Below, in pieces: positions 17,565-24,955 of a stretch of DNA of 55,193 nucleotides. The notes beneath the pieces were generated by a model. The model worked only from the letters and a program-made list of their open reading frames with translations. It was not told the DNA's origin and searched no databases. The position numbers and the translations under genes are program-made. The stretch covers positions 1 through 55,193 of the forward strand of contig NZ_BSNS01000014.1 in assembly GCF_030160115.1 (NCBI RefSeq). The letters run 5' to 3'. The number at the start of each line of letters is the position of its first letter. Position 1 is the stretch's first letter. Origin of the DNA: Devosia nitrariae. GTDB taxonomy: Bacteria; Pseudomonadota; Alphaproteobacteria; Rhizobiales; Devosiaceae.

Positions 17565-17581
17565 ATTACGTTGCAGGTAAT
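17565..17581. promoter_or_regulatory. Inverted repeat upstream of the membrane protein/VOC/XRE run
   Basis: ATTAC (17565-17569) and GTAAT (17577-17581) are perfect complements separated by 7 bp, at operator distance from the gene starting at 17508. The rest of the 394-bp gap 17509-17902 holds no supported gene. A leftward hydrophobic stretch (GWSLGFIAGTVMITDLC) near 17700 might be a relic but has no recognisable family. Confidence 0.4.
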
Positions 17582-17902
17582 AAGGATGGCTATTCGACAC
17601 GCTGAAGACGACGAGTTCTCTGAAGGTCTGCGTCCTGGCCGCTTCTTGCGGACGCAAAGGTCGGTGATCATCACCGTGCCGGCGATGAAGCCGAGGCTCC
17701 AGCCGATACCGGCCTGTCTTGTCCCCCTCCCGTGCTGGGCGGATCGAATGACCGCAGGCTGGGAAGTTTCGTTTGGCTCGGCTAAGTTGCCGCTGATTTG
17801 GGCCGGCACCTTGCCGCCAGCCAACAGTCAGCAGGGATTTGGCAGCAAGACGGTGTCGACTTCTGCCCGAAGAGCCATCCCGATCTTGCAGTGGAGCATA
17901 GC

Positions 17903-19558
17903 GTGACCAACGCGGGTGCCGACTCGTCGTCCGCCAAAGAGCAGTCCACGGTCCTCGGACCGTTTCGTCACCGGACCTTCCGTCTTCTGTGGATCGTGAC
18001 GCTCGTGTCGAACCTTGGGGGTTTGATCCAGGCCGTGGGCGCGGGGTGGCTGATGACCACTCTGACCGATTCCTACAACATGGTGGCGCTGGTCCAGGCC
18101 TCGACCACTTTGCCCATCATGGTGTTCTCCCTCGCCGCGGGGGCGCTGGCTGATAATTTCGACCGGCGGATCATCATGATCGTCGCCCAGGTCGGCATGG
18201 CGCTGGTCTCTGTTCTTCTGGCGGTCCTCGGCTTCATGGGCCTGCTGACGCCATGGCTTCTGCTCACGTTCACCTTCCTCATCGGATGCGGGACGGCCTT
18301 GTTCAACCCCTCCTGGCAGGCATCGATGGGCGACATCGTGCCGAGGCACGACCTGCCGGGAGCCGTGACGCTCAACAGTATGGGCTTCAACATGATGCGC
18401 AGCGTCGGGCCGGCCATCGGCGGCCTCATCGTTGCCATTGCCGGCGCCGCGGCGGCGTTCGCGCTCAATGCGGTCTCCTATCTGCCGCTCATCTGGGCCC
18501 TGTCGCGCTGGAAGCCGGAGCGTGCACCCAGCCGTCTGCCCAGCGAGCACTTCGGCAGCGCCATGTGGGCGGGGATCCGCTATGTCTCCCTCTCGCCCAA
18601 TCTGACCACCGTACTGCTGCGCGGTTTCCTCTTCGGCTTCGGAGCCGTCAGCATCCTCGCGCTGCTGCCCGCGGTCGCCGCCAGCTATGCGGGGAGCGGC
18701 GCACTGATCTACGGCGCCCTGCTCGGCTTCTTTGGCCTTGGTGCCATCGGCGGCGCCCTGCTCAACGCGCGCATCCGGGCGCGCTACGGCAACGAAACCA
18801 TCGTGCGGGTGGCCTGCGTCGCGTTTGCGGTGTGTTGCCTGGGTCTGGGCCTCAGCCGGCATCCGCTTCTCAGCTTTGTCCTGCTGATGCCCGCCGGCGC
18901 CGGCTGGGTTTTGGCGCTATCGCTGTTCAACGTCTCGATCCAGCTTTCGACGCCGCGCTGGGTGGTCGGGCGGGCCCTCTCGCTCTATCAGACGGCGACA
19001 TTCGGCGGCATGGCAGCGGGCAGCTGGTGCTGGGGCGCGGTTGCCGATGCCTCGGGCCTCACCTGGTCGCTGGGTCTGGCAGGCGCCGTGCTGCTTGGTT
19101 GCGCGATTGCGGGCGTGCGCCTGCCGCTGCCCCGGTTCGGTTCGCGCGACCTCGACCCGCTCAACACCTTCAACGAACCGATACTGAAACTGGAACTCCA
19201 GCCGCGCAGCGGTCCCATAATGGTGATGGTCGATTATCAGATCGATGAGGCCGATATCCCCCGGTTCCTCGCCTTGATGGCCGAACGCCGGCGCATCCGC
19301 ATCCGCGATGGCGCGCGGCAATGGGCAGTGCTGCGCGATCTGGAACGGCCCGAGATCTGGGTGGAATCCTACCATGTTCCCACATGGGTGGATTACGTCA
19401 GGCACAATCTGCGGCGCACCAAGGCCGACGCCGAGAACACCAGCCTCCTGCGCAGCCTCCACCGCGGCAGCGAACCCCCGCACGTTCATCGCATGATAGA
19501 GCGGCAAACCGTGCCGACGAGCGAGGATCTCGTCACGCGTCAATCGACGGAGCTTTAG
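17903..19558 (+). CDS. MFS transporter (MFS_3/EntS-like) with C-terminal dimeric alpha-beta domain
   Basis: A 551-residue protein. Residues about 15-405 form a 12-helix major facilitator of the MFS_3 (enterobactin-exporter-like) group, with the motif GALADNFDRR after helix 2. Residues about 420-551 form a soluble tail (GPIMVMVDYQIDEADIPRF ... VESYHVPTWVDYVRHN) resembling a ferredoxin-like ABM/EthD domain, which is known in this subgroup. The GTG at 17903 is preceded by GGAG six bases upstream. A longer ATG reading begins 35 codons earlier in poorly conserved sequence. It probably exports a small molecule; the neighbours do not show which. Confidence 0.82.
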   Translation: MTNAGADSSSAKEQSTVLGPFRHRTFRLLWIVTLVSNLGGLIQAVGAGWLMTTLTDSYNMVALVQASTTLPIMVFSLAAGALADNFDRRIIMIVAQVGMALVSVLLAVLGFMGLLTPWLLLTFTFLIGCGTALFNPSWQASMGDIVPRHDLPGAVTLNSMGFNMMRSVGPAIGGLIVAIAGAAAAFALNAVSYLPLIWALSRWKPERAPSRLPSEHFGSAMWAGIRYVSLSPNLTTVLLRGFLFGFGAVSILALLPAVAASYAGSGALIYGALLGFFGLGAIGGALLNARIRARYGNETIVRVACVAFAVCCLGLGLSRHPLLSFVLLMPAGAGWVLALSLFNVSIQLSTPRWVVGRALSLYQTATFGGMAAGSWCWGAVADASGLTWSLGLAGAVLLGCAIAGVRLPLPRFGSRDLDPLNTFNEPILKLELQPRSGPIMVMVDYQIDEADIPRFLALMAERRRIRIRDGARQWAVLRDLERPEIWVESYHVPTWVDYVRHNLRRTKADAENTSLLRSLHRGSEPPHVHRMIERQTVPTSEDLVTRQSTEL

Positions 19559-19658
19559 GAGCGTCTGAACGCCGAAGCTACCGATTGAGGTAACCCACCA
19601 TCCACAACTTCCGCCGCCGGCCAGGGTCGTAAAGGTAGTACCCGGCAAACAATGGGTC

Positions 19659-20456
19659 CTAACCGCTGATCAACCCGGCATTTCGCTCAAGGCGACGCAT
19701 CTTGCCAACATACTCGAGCAGCCAATCAGGCCAATTGATGGTCATGCCGTTGCAACCCATTTCGGCTGCGGCGATCATCTTCTCGCGGCTCGATATGCCT
19801 GAGCTTCGCGCCTCGATCCCCAGGCTGTGTGCCAGATCGATCAGTTCGCGGGATTGGTTGGCTGAGTTGAGGGTAATCATGGAAAAGCCGTTGGCGACAC
19901 ATTGCTCCACGGCGCGACGCGGATCGGTGCGCAGTAGCTCTTCGGGCGCCCAGGCAATGCGCAATCGAGGCTCGCGCAGCTTGGCCCGTCTCAAGCCCTC
20001 CTCATCGTCTATCGAAAACAGAAAAGCTCTGTCCGCCAACCCCCGAGTCTGAAGAGCTGCGACCACGGCCTCAGGCAGCCCGGGCATCGGTTTCTTCAAC
20101 TCGATATGGTAGGTGAGCGATGGTCCGAAGGCGTCCAGCAACTCCTCCAGGGTAATCAGCCGTTCGCCCGCATAGTCGCGATCCCACGAGAGTTTTGGGT
20201 CATGCCACGACCCGGCATCGAGCTCCAGGAGCTGAGCCAACGAATAATCCTCGGGCAGACCAGTTCCGCTGGTGGTCCGTTCGAGCGTGTGATCATGGAA
20301 AAGCAAAAGACGCCCGTCGCGGGTAAAAGCGACGTCGGTCTCGACCTCAGTAGCGCCCATTTCAACCGCACGACGAAAGGCAGCCATCGTGTTCTCTGGG
20401 GCGTAGCCGCTTGCCCCACGATGCGCGATGATCCTGAACGGATCAGCAAGTTTCAT
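19659..20456 (-). CDS. Glycerophosphodiester phosphodiesterase family protein
   Basis: A 265-residue GDPD-family TIM barrel that should hydrolyse glycerophosphodiesters to glycerol-3-phosphate and an alcohol. Visible motifs are IIAH12R13GASGYAPENT, the metal ligands E39-x-D41 in EVETDV, and H54DH in LLFHDHTLERTT. There is no signal peptide, so it is a cytosolic, UgpQ-like enzyme. It stands alone on the minus strand, facing the MFS gene across a 100-bp gap in which I see no hairpin or gene. The family call is strong; the exact diester is unknown. Confidence 0.9.
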   Translation of the reverse strand: MKLADPFRIIAHRGASGYAPENTMAAFRRAVEMGATEVETDVAFTRDGRLLLFHDHTLERTTSGTGLPEDYSLAQLLELDAGSWHDPKLSWDRDYAGERLITLEELLDAFGPSLTYHIELKKPMPGLPEAVVAALQTRGLADRAFLFSIDDEEGLRRAKLREPRLRIAWAPEELLRTDPRRAVEQCVANGFSMITLNSANQSRELIDLAHSLGIEARSSGISSREKMIAAAEMGCNGMTINWPDWLLEYVGKMRRLERNAGLISG

Positions 20457-20558
20457 GACAATGGCCCTCCTTGACCGCGAGGGTATTGCGTTGTCTTCCG
20501 CCCATCAACGGCGCTCCGCCAGTCTGCTCAGGGCCAATGGCAGTGCTCACTCGGCCGC

Positions 20559-20598
20559 GCCGGCAGAGGACGTTCGTGCGTGACCGTCCTCTGCCGGC
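20559..20598. terminator. Perfect 14-bp stem-loop in the GDPD-lacI gap
   Basis: GCCGGCAGAGGACG (20559-20572) pairs perfectly with CGTCCTCTGCCGGC (20585-20598) around a 12-base loop. It lies in the 384-bp gap between two divergent genes, so neither ends here. It looks like the terminator of a gene now lost, or a structured RNA. No T-run follows on either strand. Confidence 0.45.
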
Positions 20599-20612
20599 AT
20601 CCTGGTCGCAAC

Positions 20613-20668
20613 GCTTTCAGAAAGCGCGATAGCCCCATTCCGATTCAATCGGAACGGGAAGAACTCAA
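20613..20668. repeat. Dispersed palindromic intergenic repeat, copy 3
   Basis: The core TTCCGATTCAATCGGAA with flanking CCCCA...CGGG matches the elements at 7517 and 40094. It is preceded by a CTTTCAGAAAG hairpin. Together with the stem-loop at 20559 it fills most of the gap. From 20681 to about 20760 a short leftward reading ends FDFEIKVIARIPSTT before a stop; this may be a gene relic. Confidence 0.5.
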
Positions 20669-20782
20669 GTTGTCGACGGTATGCGGGCGATGACCTTGAT
20701 CTCGAAATCGAAGCCCGCGAGCCAATTCACCCACCGACCGCTACAAACCGGCACCATCCGCGACCCCAACGGCAAGGTCGCC

Positions 20783-20831
20783 TTGACAACTGCGCATCCG
20801 CCCACTTATACGTACAACTAATACGTATAAG
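20783..20831 (+). promoter_or_regulatory. Promoter and overlapping operator of the lacI-type gene
   Basis: TTGACA (20783-20788) and TTATAC (20806-20811), 17 bp apart, form a near-consensus sigma-70 promoter. CTTATACGTA (20805-20814) and TACGTATAAG (20822-20831) are a perfect inverted repeat with a 7-bp spacer that covers the -10 box and ends 9 bp before the ATG. This arrangement predicts repression of the gene and of the importer operon behind it by the LacI-family product. Confidence 0.75.
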
Positions 20832-20840
20832 GACGGTGAA

Positions 20841-21848
20841 ATGACGCTGCGGAGGACAACGCAGAAGGACGTGGCGTTGCGCGCCGGGGTGTCCCAGGCC
20901 GCGGTCTCGATGGTGCTCGGCGGCGGCAATGCGACCAGCCTGCCGCCCGAAACCGTTCAGCGCATCCAGAATGCGGCGCGGGAGCTGGGCTATGTACCCA
21001 ACAGCCTCGCTCAGGCGCTCAAGACCCGCCGGACCATGACCATCGCCTGCGTGGTTCCCGACATCACCAACCCCTTCTACCCTGCCCTCATCCGCGGTGT
21101 GCAGAGGATTGCGCAGGTCGAAGGCTACGACGTCATCACCCTCAACACCGACGGCATTGCCGCCAATGAGCAGCACTTTCTGGAGTGGGCCCTGCGCGGC
21201 CGGGTCGACGGCGTCGTCGGCGTGTTCTTCACCTTGCGCGCCGCCGATCTGAAGCTCCTCCTTGACAATTCCATCGCCATCGTGCGCATCGAATCGTCCC
21301 GCAAGGCCGGCGGCCCCCTGCCGATCGACGACATTTTCGTCGACAGCCGCGCGGCCTCCGTGGTCGTCGTCAACCACCTGATCGCGCACGCACATCGCCG
21401 CATCGCCATGGTCGCGGGCGTCGGCGGCCCCCAGCGCACGCGCATCGACGGCTACCGCGAGGCGCTCGTGACCGCCGGATTGGAGCCGCTGGTCGTCACC
21501 GAGGACAGCTTCACCGAAACGGCGGGGCTCGACGCCGCCAACACAATTCTCGACAGCGGCTTCAATCCCACAGCCATATTCGCCGCCAACGATCTCATGG
21601 CCATCGGCGTGATGCGCGCGCTGCGCGATCGCAATTTGCGGGTGCCCGAGGATGTCGCCGTGGTCGGCTTCGACAACATCTCGGCCGCCCCCCTGGTCAC
21701 GCCGCCGCTGACCACCGTCACACAGTTCCAGGACCGGATGGGCGAACGCGCCGCCGAGATCCTGATCCAGCGCCTTCGCGGCGAACGCGACGGCGCCGGC
21801 ACCGCCCTGGAGATGCCCTTCGAGCTTATCGAGCGGGCATCGTCCTGA
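20841..21848 (+). CDS. LacI-family transcriptional regulator of cassette D
   Basis: A 335-residue LacI/GalR regulator: helix-turn-helix and hinge helix at residues about 5-60 (TQKDVALRAGVSQAAVSMVL ... YVPNSLAQAL), then a periplasmic-binding-protein-like sensor domain at about 65-330. The start lies 9 bp after a palindromic operator. The importer binding-protein gene follows after 26 bp in the same direction, so regulator and importer may share one transcript controlled by the overlapping operator. The inducer is probably the sugar or glycoside taken up by cassette D. Confidence 0.92.
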   Translation: MTLRRTTQKDVALRAGVSQAAVSMVLGGGNATSLPPETVQRIQNAARELGYVPNSLAQALKTRRTMTIACVVPDITNPFYPALIRGVQRIAQVEGYDVITLNTDGIAANEQHFLEWALRGRVDGVVGVFFTLRAADLKLLLDNSIAIVRIESSRKAGGPLPIDDIFVDSRAASVVVVNHLIAHAHRRIAMVAGVGGPQRTRIDGYREALVTAGLEPLVVTEDSFTETAGLDAANTILDSGFNPTAIFAANDLMAIGVMRALRDRNLRVPEDVAVVGFDNISAAPLVTPPLTTVTQFQDRMGERAAEILIQRLRGERDGAGTALEMPFELIERASS

Positions 21849-21874
21849 CCCTACATCGTTCACTGGAGGAGAAC

Positions 21875-23191
21875 ATGGAACGACGCCTCTTCATCAAGAC
21901 CGCCATCGCCTTGATGGCCGGAACCGCGCTGACCGGAGCGGCCCTGGCCGCCGGCCCCATCACCTGGTGGTACGAGACCGCCACCCCCGAACAGCAGGGG
22001 GTCATCACCCGCAACATCATCGAGCCGTTCAACGCGGCGCACCCGGACGACAGCCTCAGCATCGACTATCGCGGGGCCCAGCTCGACAACCAGATGCGCG
22101 TGGCGTTGCTCTCGGGCACGGGGCCGGACATCGTCTATACCGCCGGTCCCAGCTATGTGGCGCCGATGGCCCAGGCGGGACAGCTGCTGCCGCTCGACGA
22201 TTATGCCGAGCAGTTCGGCTGGAACGAGCGCATCCTGCCGGTCTTCCTCGAGATGGGCAGGTACAACGGTCAGCTCTATGCCGTGCCCAAGACCTACGAG
22301 ACACTGGGGCTCTTCTACAACGCCACCCTGTTGGAGGAACATGGCTGGACGCCGCCAACCAGCATTGACGAGCTCGAGGCACTGGCCGATGCGATGCTCG
22401 CCGAAAACATCGTGCCCTTCTCGTCCGGCAACGCCCTGTGGCGCCCGACCAATGAGCACTATGTGTCGCTCGCGCTCAACGCGATCGCCGGGCCGGAGAA
22501 CGTCTACAAGGCCCTCAACGGCGAGATCCCCTGGACATCCGAGCCTTTCGCTGCGGCGATCACCCGGCTCAACGAGTGGTGGCAGAAGGGATATTTCGGG
22601 CCCAACTACTTCTCGCTCAACGGCGAGCAGCAGGTGGCCGAGCTCGCCGCCGGACGCGCCGGCATGATGCCCTCGGGCACCTGGCAGTTCCAGCACATCG
22701 AAACGTACTTCCCGCCCGCCAATGCCGAAGCCGGTTTCGTCGGCTTTCCGAGCACTGAGGATGTGGGCGAGCCGGTGTTCCCGCTGGGCGTCGGCTCCAC
22801 CTTCTCGGTGGCCGCCACCTCGCAGAACCCGGACGGAGCGGCCGCCGCCATCGACTTCATCTTCAGCGACGAGACCTATACCGCGATGAACACCGAATGG
22901 CAGGGCGAGTGGAACACGCCGCTCAGCGACCTTTCCGGCATCACCCTCGGGGACGACGTCCTGCCGCTCTATACCGAGGCCATGCAGACGCTCGCCCAGT
23001 CGGTGGCGCAAGACGAATACGGCTACACCACCTGGACCTTCCTGCCGCCGGCGACCAACTCGTTCATGGTGAGCGGTATCGAGGAGGTCTGGCTCGGCCG
23101 TTCAACGGTCGAGCAATACCTCGCGCAGTGGGACGCGACCTTCCAGCAGGAAATGGCCGAGGGCAAGGTTCCGGCGATACCGGCGCGCTGA
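21875..23191 (+). CDS. ABC transporter extracellular solute-binding protein, cassette D
   Basis: A 438-residue family-1 solute-binding protein with an N-terminal signal (MERRLFIKTAIAL, hydrophobic run, ending GAALA; cleavage near residue 26). It begins behind a GGAGGAGAAC ribosome site. Many aromatic residues (WWYETA, TYETLG, WQFQHIETYF) are consistent with a sugar-binding cleft. It is followed by two permeases, an ADP-ribosylglycohydrolase-like enzyme and an ATPase, all on the plus strand and closely spaced, so the importer is complete. The ligand is probably a glycoside or nucleoside-like molecule, inferred from that enzyme. Confidence 0.92.
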   Translation: MERRLFIKTAIALMAGTALTGAALAAGPITWWYETATPEQQGVITRNIIEPFNAAHPDDSLSIDYRGAQLDNQMRVALLSGTGPDIVYTAGPSYVAPMAQAGQLLPLDDYAEQFGWNERILPVFLEMGRYNGQLYAVPKTYETLGLFYNATLLEEHGWTPPTSIDELEALADAMLAENIVPFSSGNALWRPTNEHYVSLALNAIAGPENVYKALNGEIPWTSEPFAAAITRLNEWWQKGYFGPNYFSLNGEQQVAELAAGRAGMMPSGTWQFQHIETYFPPANAEAGFVGFPSTEDVGEPVFPLGVGSTFSVAATSQNPDGAAAAIDFIFSDETYTAMNTEWQGEWNTPLSDLSGITLGDDVLPLYTEAMQTLAQSVAQDEYGYTTWTFLPPATNSFMVSGIEEVWLGRSTVEQYLAQWDATFQQEMAEGKVPAIPAR

Positions 23192-23252
23192 CCATCCTTC
23201 CAACGAACGCAGAGGCGGCGGCCCGCCGCCGCCTCCACGGCGGAGTTCTCCC

Positions 23253-24098
23253 ATGCATCGCTTCTATGTCGTTCCGACGCTGGTCATCAACGTCGCCATC
23301 ATCCTGGTGCCGGCCCTGCTGACCGTGGCGCTGGCCTTCTTCCGCTGGGACGGCATCAACATGCCGGTCTTCATCGGCATGGGGAATTTCCAGGCCCTGT
23401 GGGCCGATCGCGTCTTCTGGACGGCGCTGACCAACAACATCATCTGGACCCTGCTGTTCCTCACCGTTCCCATCGGCATCGGCCTGCTCGCGGCAACGCT
23501 CCTGCTGGTCGCAAGGCGCGGCAGCATGTTCTTCCAGGTCATCTATTTCCTGCCCATGATCATCGCAACGGCAATCCTGGCGCGCATCTGGCAGGGCATG
23601 ATCTACAGCCCCGTGTCGGGCGTGAACGGCATGCTGCAGCGCATGGGGTTCCCCACCCTCGATCCGCTGACGCAGCCCTCGACGGCGTTGCTCGGCATCG
23701 CGACGGTCGATCTCTGGCACTGGTGGGGTTTTCTCTGCGTTATCTTCTTTGCCGCGCTCCGGCAGGTGCCGCAGGAGCAGATCGAGGCGGCCCGCATCGA
23801 GGGCGCCAGCTTCTGGCAGATGATGCGCTACGTGTTGCTGCCCGGCATCCGCCCCACCATCACCCTGATGATGATCATGACGGTGATCTGGTCGTTCCTG
23901 GTGTTCGACTTCGTCTACATCCTCACCCAGGGTGGGCCCGCCTTCTCGAGCGAAGTGCTCTCCACCCTCGCCTACCGCAGCGCCTTCTATGACCTGGCGG
24001 TCGGCAAGGCTGCGGCCGTCGCCGTGGTCATCTCCATCTTCGGGCTCATTGCCACCGCCTTCTATATCCGCGAGCAGGCCCGGGAGTTCGACCGATGA
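23253..24098 (+). CDS. Carbohydrate-type ABC transporter permease (MalF-like), cassette D
   Basis: A 281-residue CUT1 permease with six membrane helices and the coupling loop EQIEAARIEGASF at about residues 178-190. It starts 61 bp after the binding-protein stop with GGAGTTCTCC upstream of the ATG, and its last codon overlaps the next permease gene in an ATGA junction (24095-24098). It pairs with that product to form the transport channel of cassette D. Confidence 0.92.
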   Translation: MHRFYVVPTLVINVAIILVPALLTVALAFFRWDGINMPVFIGMGNFQALWADRVFWTALTNNIIWTLLFLTVPIGIGLLAATLLLVARRGSMFFQVIYFLPMIIATAILARIWQGMIYSPVSGVNGMLQRMGFPTLDPLTQPSTALLGIATVDLWHWWGFLCVIFFAALRQVPQEQIEAARIEGASFWQMMRYVLLPGIRPTITLMMIMTVIWSFLVFDFVYILTQGGPAFSSEVLSTLAYRSAFYDLAVGKAAAVAVVISIFGLIATAFYIREQAREFDR

Positions 24099-24928
24099 GA
24101 CTGATTGAAAGCCGGGCGACGCTCGTCCTCACCTACGCGCTGCTCGCCCTGCTGCTGGTGGTCACCCTCTTCCCGATCGCCCTGCTGGTGATCAATTCGG
24201 TCAAGCCCGCCGCGCAGATCGTGCAGAACCCCCTGGCCTGGCCCGAAGCCTTCCGCTGGGACAACTTCACCCGCGCCTGGACCGATGCCCGCTTTGGCCA
24301 GACCATGCTGAATTCCGCGGTCCTCTCCGGATTGACCATCGTGCTCGTCTGCACCACCGGCTCGCTGACCGCCTATGTGCTGGCCCGTCGCAAGATCAAG
24401 TCCTGGAAGATCATCACCTTCTATCTCCTCGCCACCACCACGGCGCCCATCCAGCTGTTCCTCTTCCCGCTCTATTTCGGCTTCGCCAAGCTCGGGCTCA
24501 TCAACAACGCAGTAGCCGTATCGGTGGTCTATACGGCCGTGTGGTCGCCCTTTGCCGTCATGCTGCTGCGCACCTATTTCCTCGCCGTGCCCAAGGAACT
24601 CGAGGAAGCGGCCCTGATCGACGGCGCCAGCCATTGGCAGGTCTTCACCAAGGTCATGCTGCCGATCGTCTCGCCCGGCATCCTGACCGTGGCGCTGATC
24701 ATCGGCCTTTATTCGTGGAACGAGTTCCTCATCGCCACGACCTTCCTGCAGCGCGCCGACACCACCACGGCGATCGTCTCCTTCTTCCTGCTGTCGGGCC
24801 AGTACAGCAGCGACTGGGGTGAGATCATGGCTGCGGCGCTCATCGTCGTCCTGCCCGTCATCATCCTCTTCATCCTCTTGCAGCGGCGCTTCATCGAAGG
24901 CATGGCCGGCGGCTCGGTGAAGGGCTGA
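24095..24928 (+). CDS. Carbohydrate-type ABC transporter permease (MalG-like), cassette D
   Basis: A 277-residue CUT1 permease with six membrane helices and the EAA loop ELEEAALIDGASH. The first helix follows a short basic N-terminus. The start overlaps the preceding permease stop by four bases, indicating coupled translation. The next gene, the ADP-ribosylglycohydrolase fusion, begins 27 bp later. Together with its partner it forms the inner-membrane part of the cassette D importer. Confidence 0.92.
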   Translation: MRLIESRATLVLTYALLALLLVVTLFPIALLVINSVKPAAQIVQNPLAWPEAFRWDNFTRAWTDARFGQTMLNSAVLSGLTIVLVCTTGSLTAYVLARRKIKSWKIITFYLLATTTAPIQLFLFPLYFGFAKLGLINNAVAVSVVYTAVWSPFAVMLLRTYFLAVPKELEEAALIDGASHWQVFTKVMLPIVSPGILTVALIIGLYSWNEFLIATTFLQRADTTTAIVSFFLLSGQYSSDWGEIMAAALIVVLPVIILFILLQRRFIEGMAGGSVKG

Positions 24929-24955
24929 CCTTTTCAAGAATCGGAGAAAACCTTC

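Noticed and set aside
17453..17824. A 123-codon minus-strand reading upstream of the four-helix membrane protein
   Set aside because: It overlaps the start of the better supported gene at 17508, and apart from one hydrophobic stretch (GWSLGFIAGTVMITDLC) it shows no family features.
20681..20760. A leftward gene tail ending FDFEIKVIARIPSTT
   Set aside because: The composition looks protein-like and it ends cleanly at a stop, but only about 30 residues remain and no family could be named, so it is not listed as a feature.
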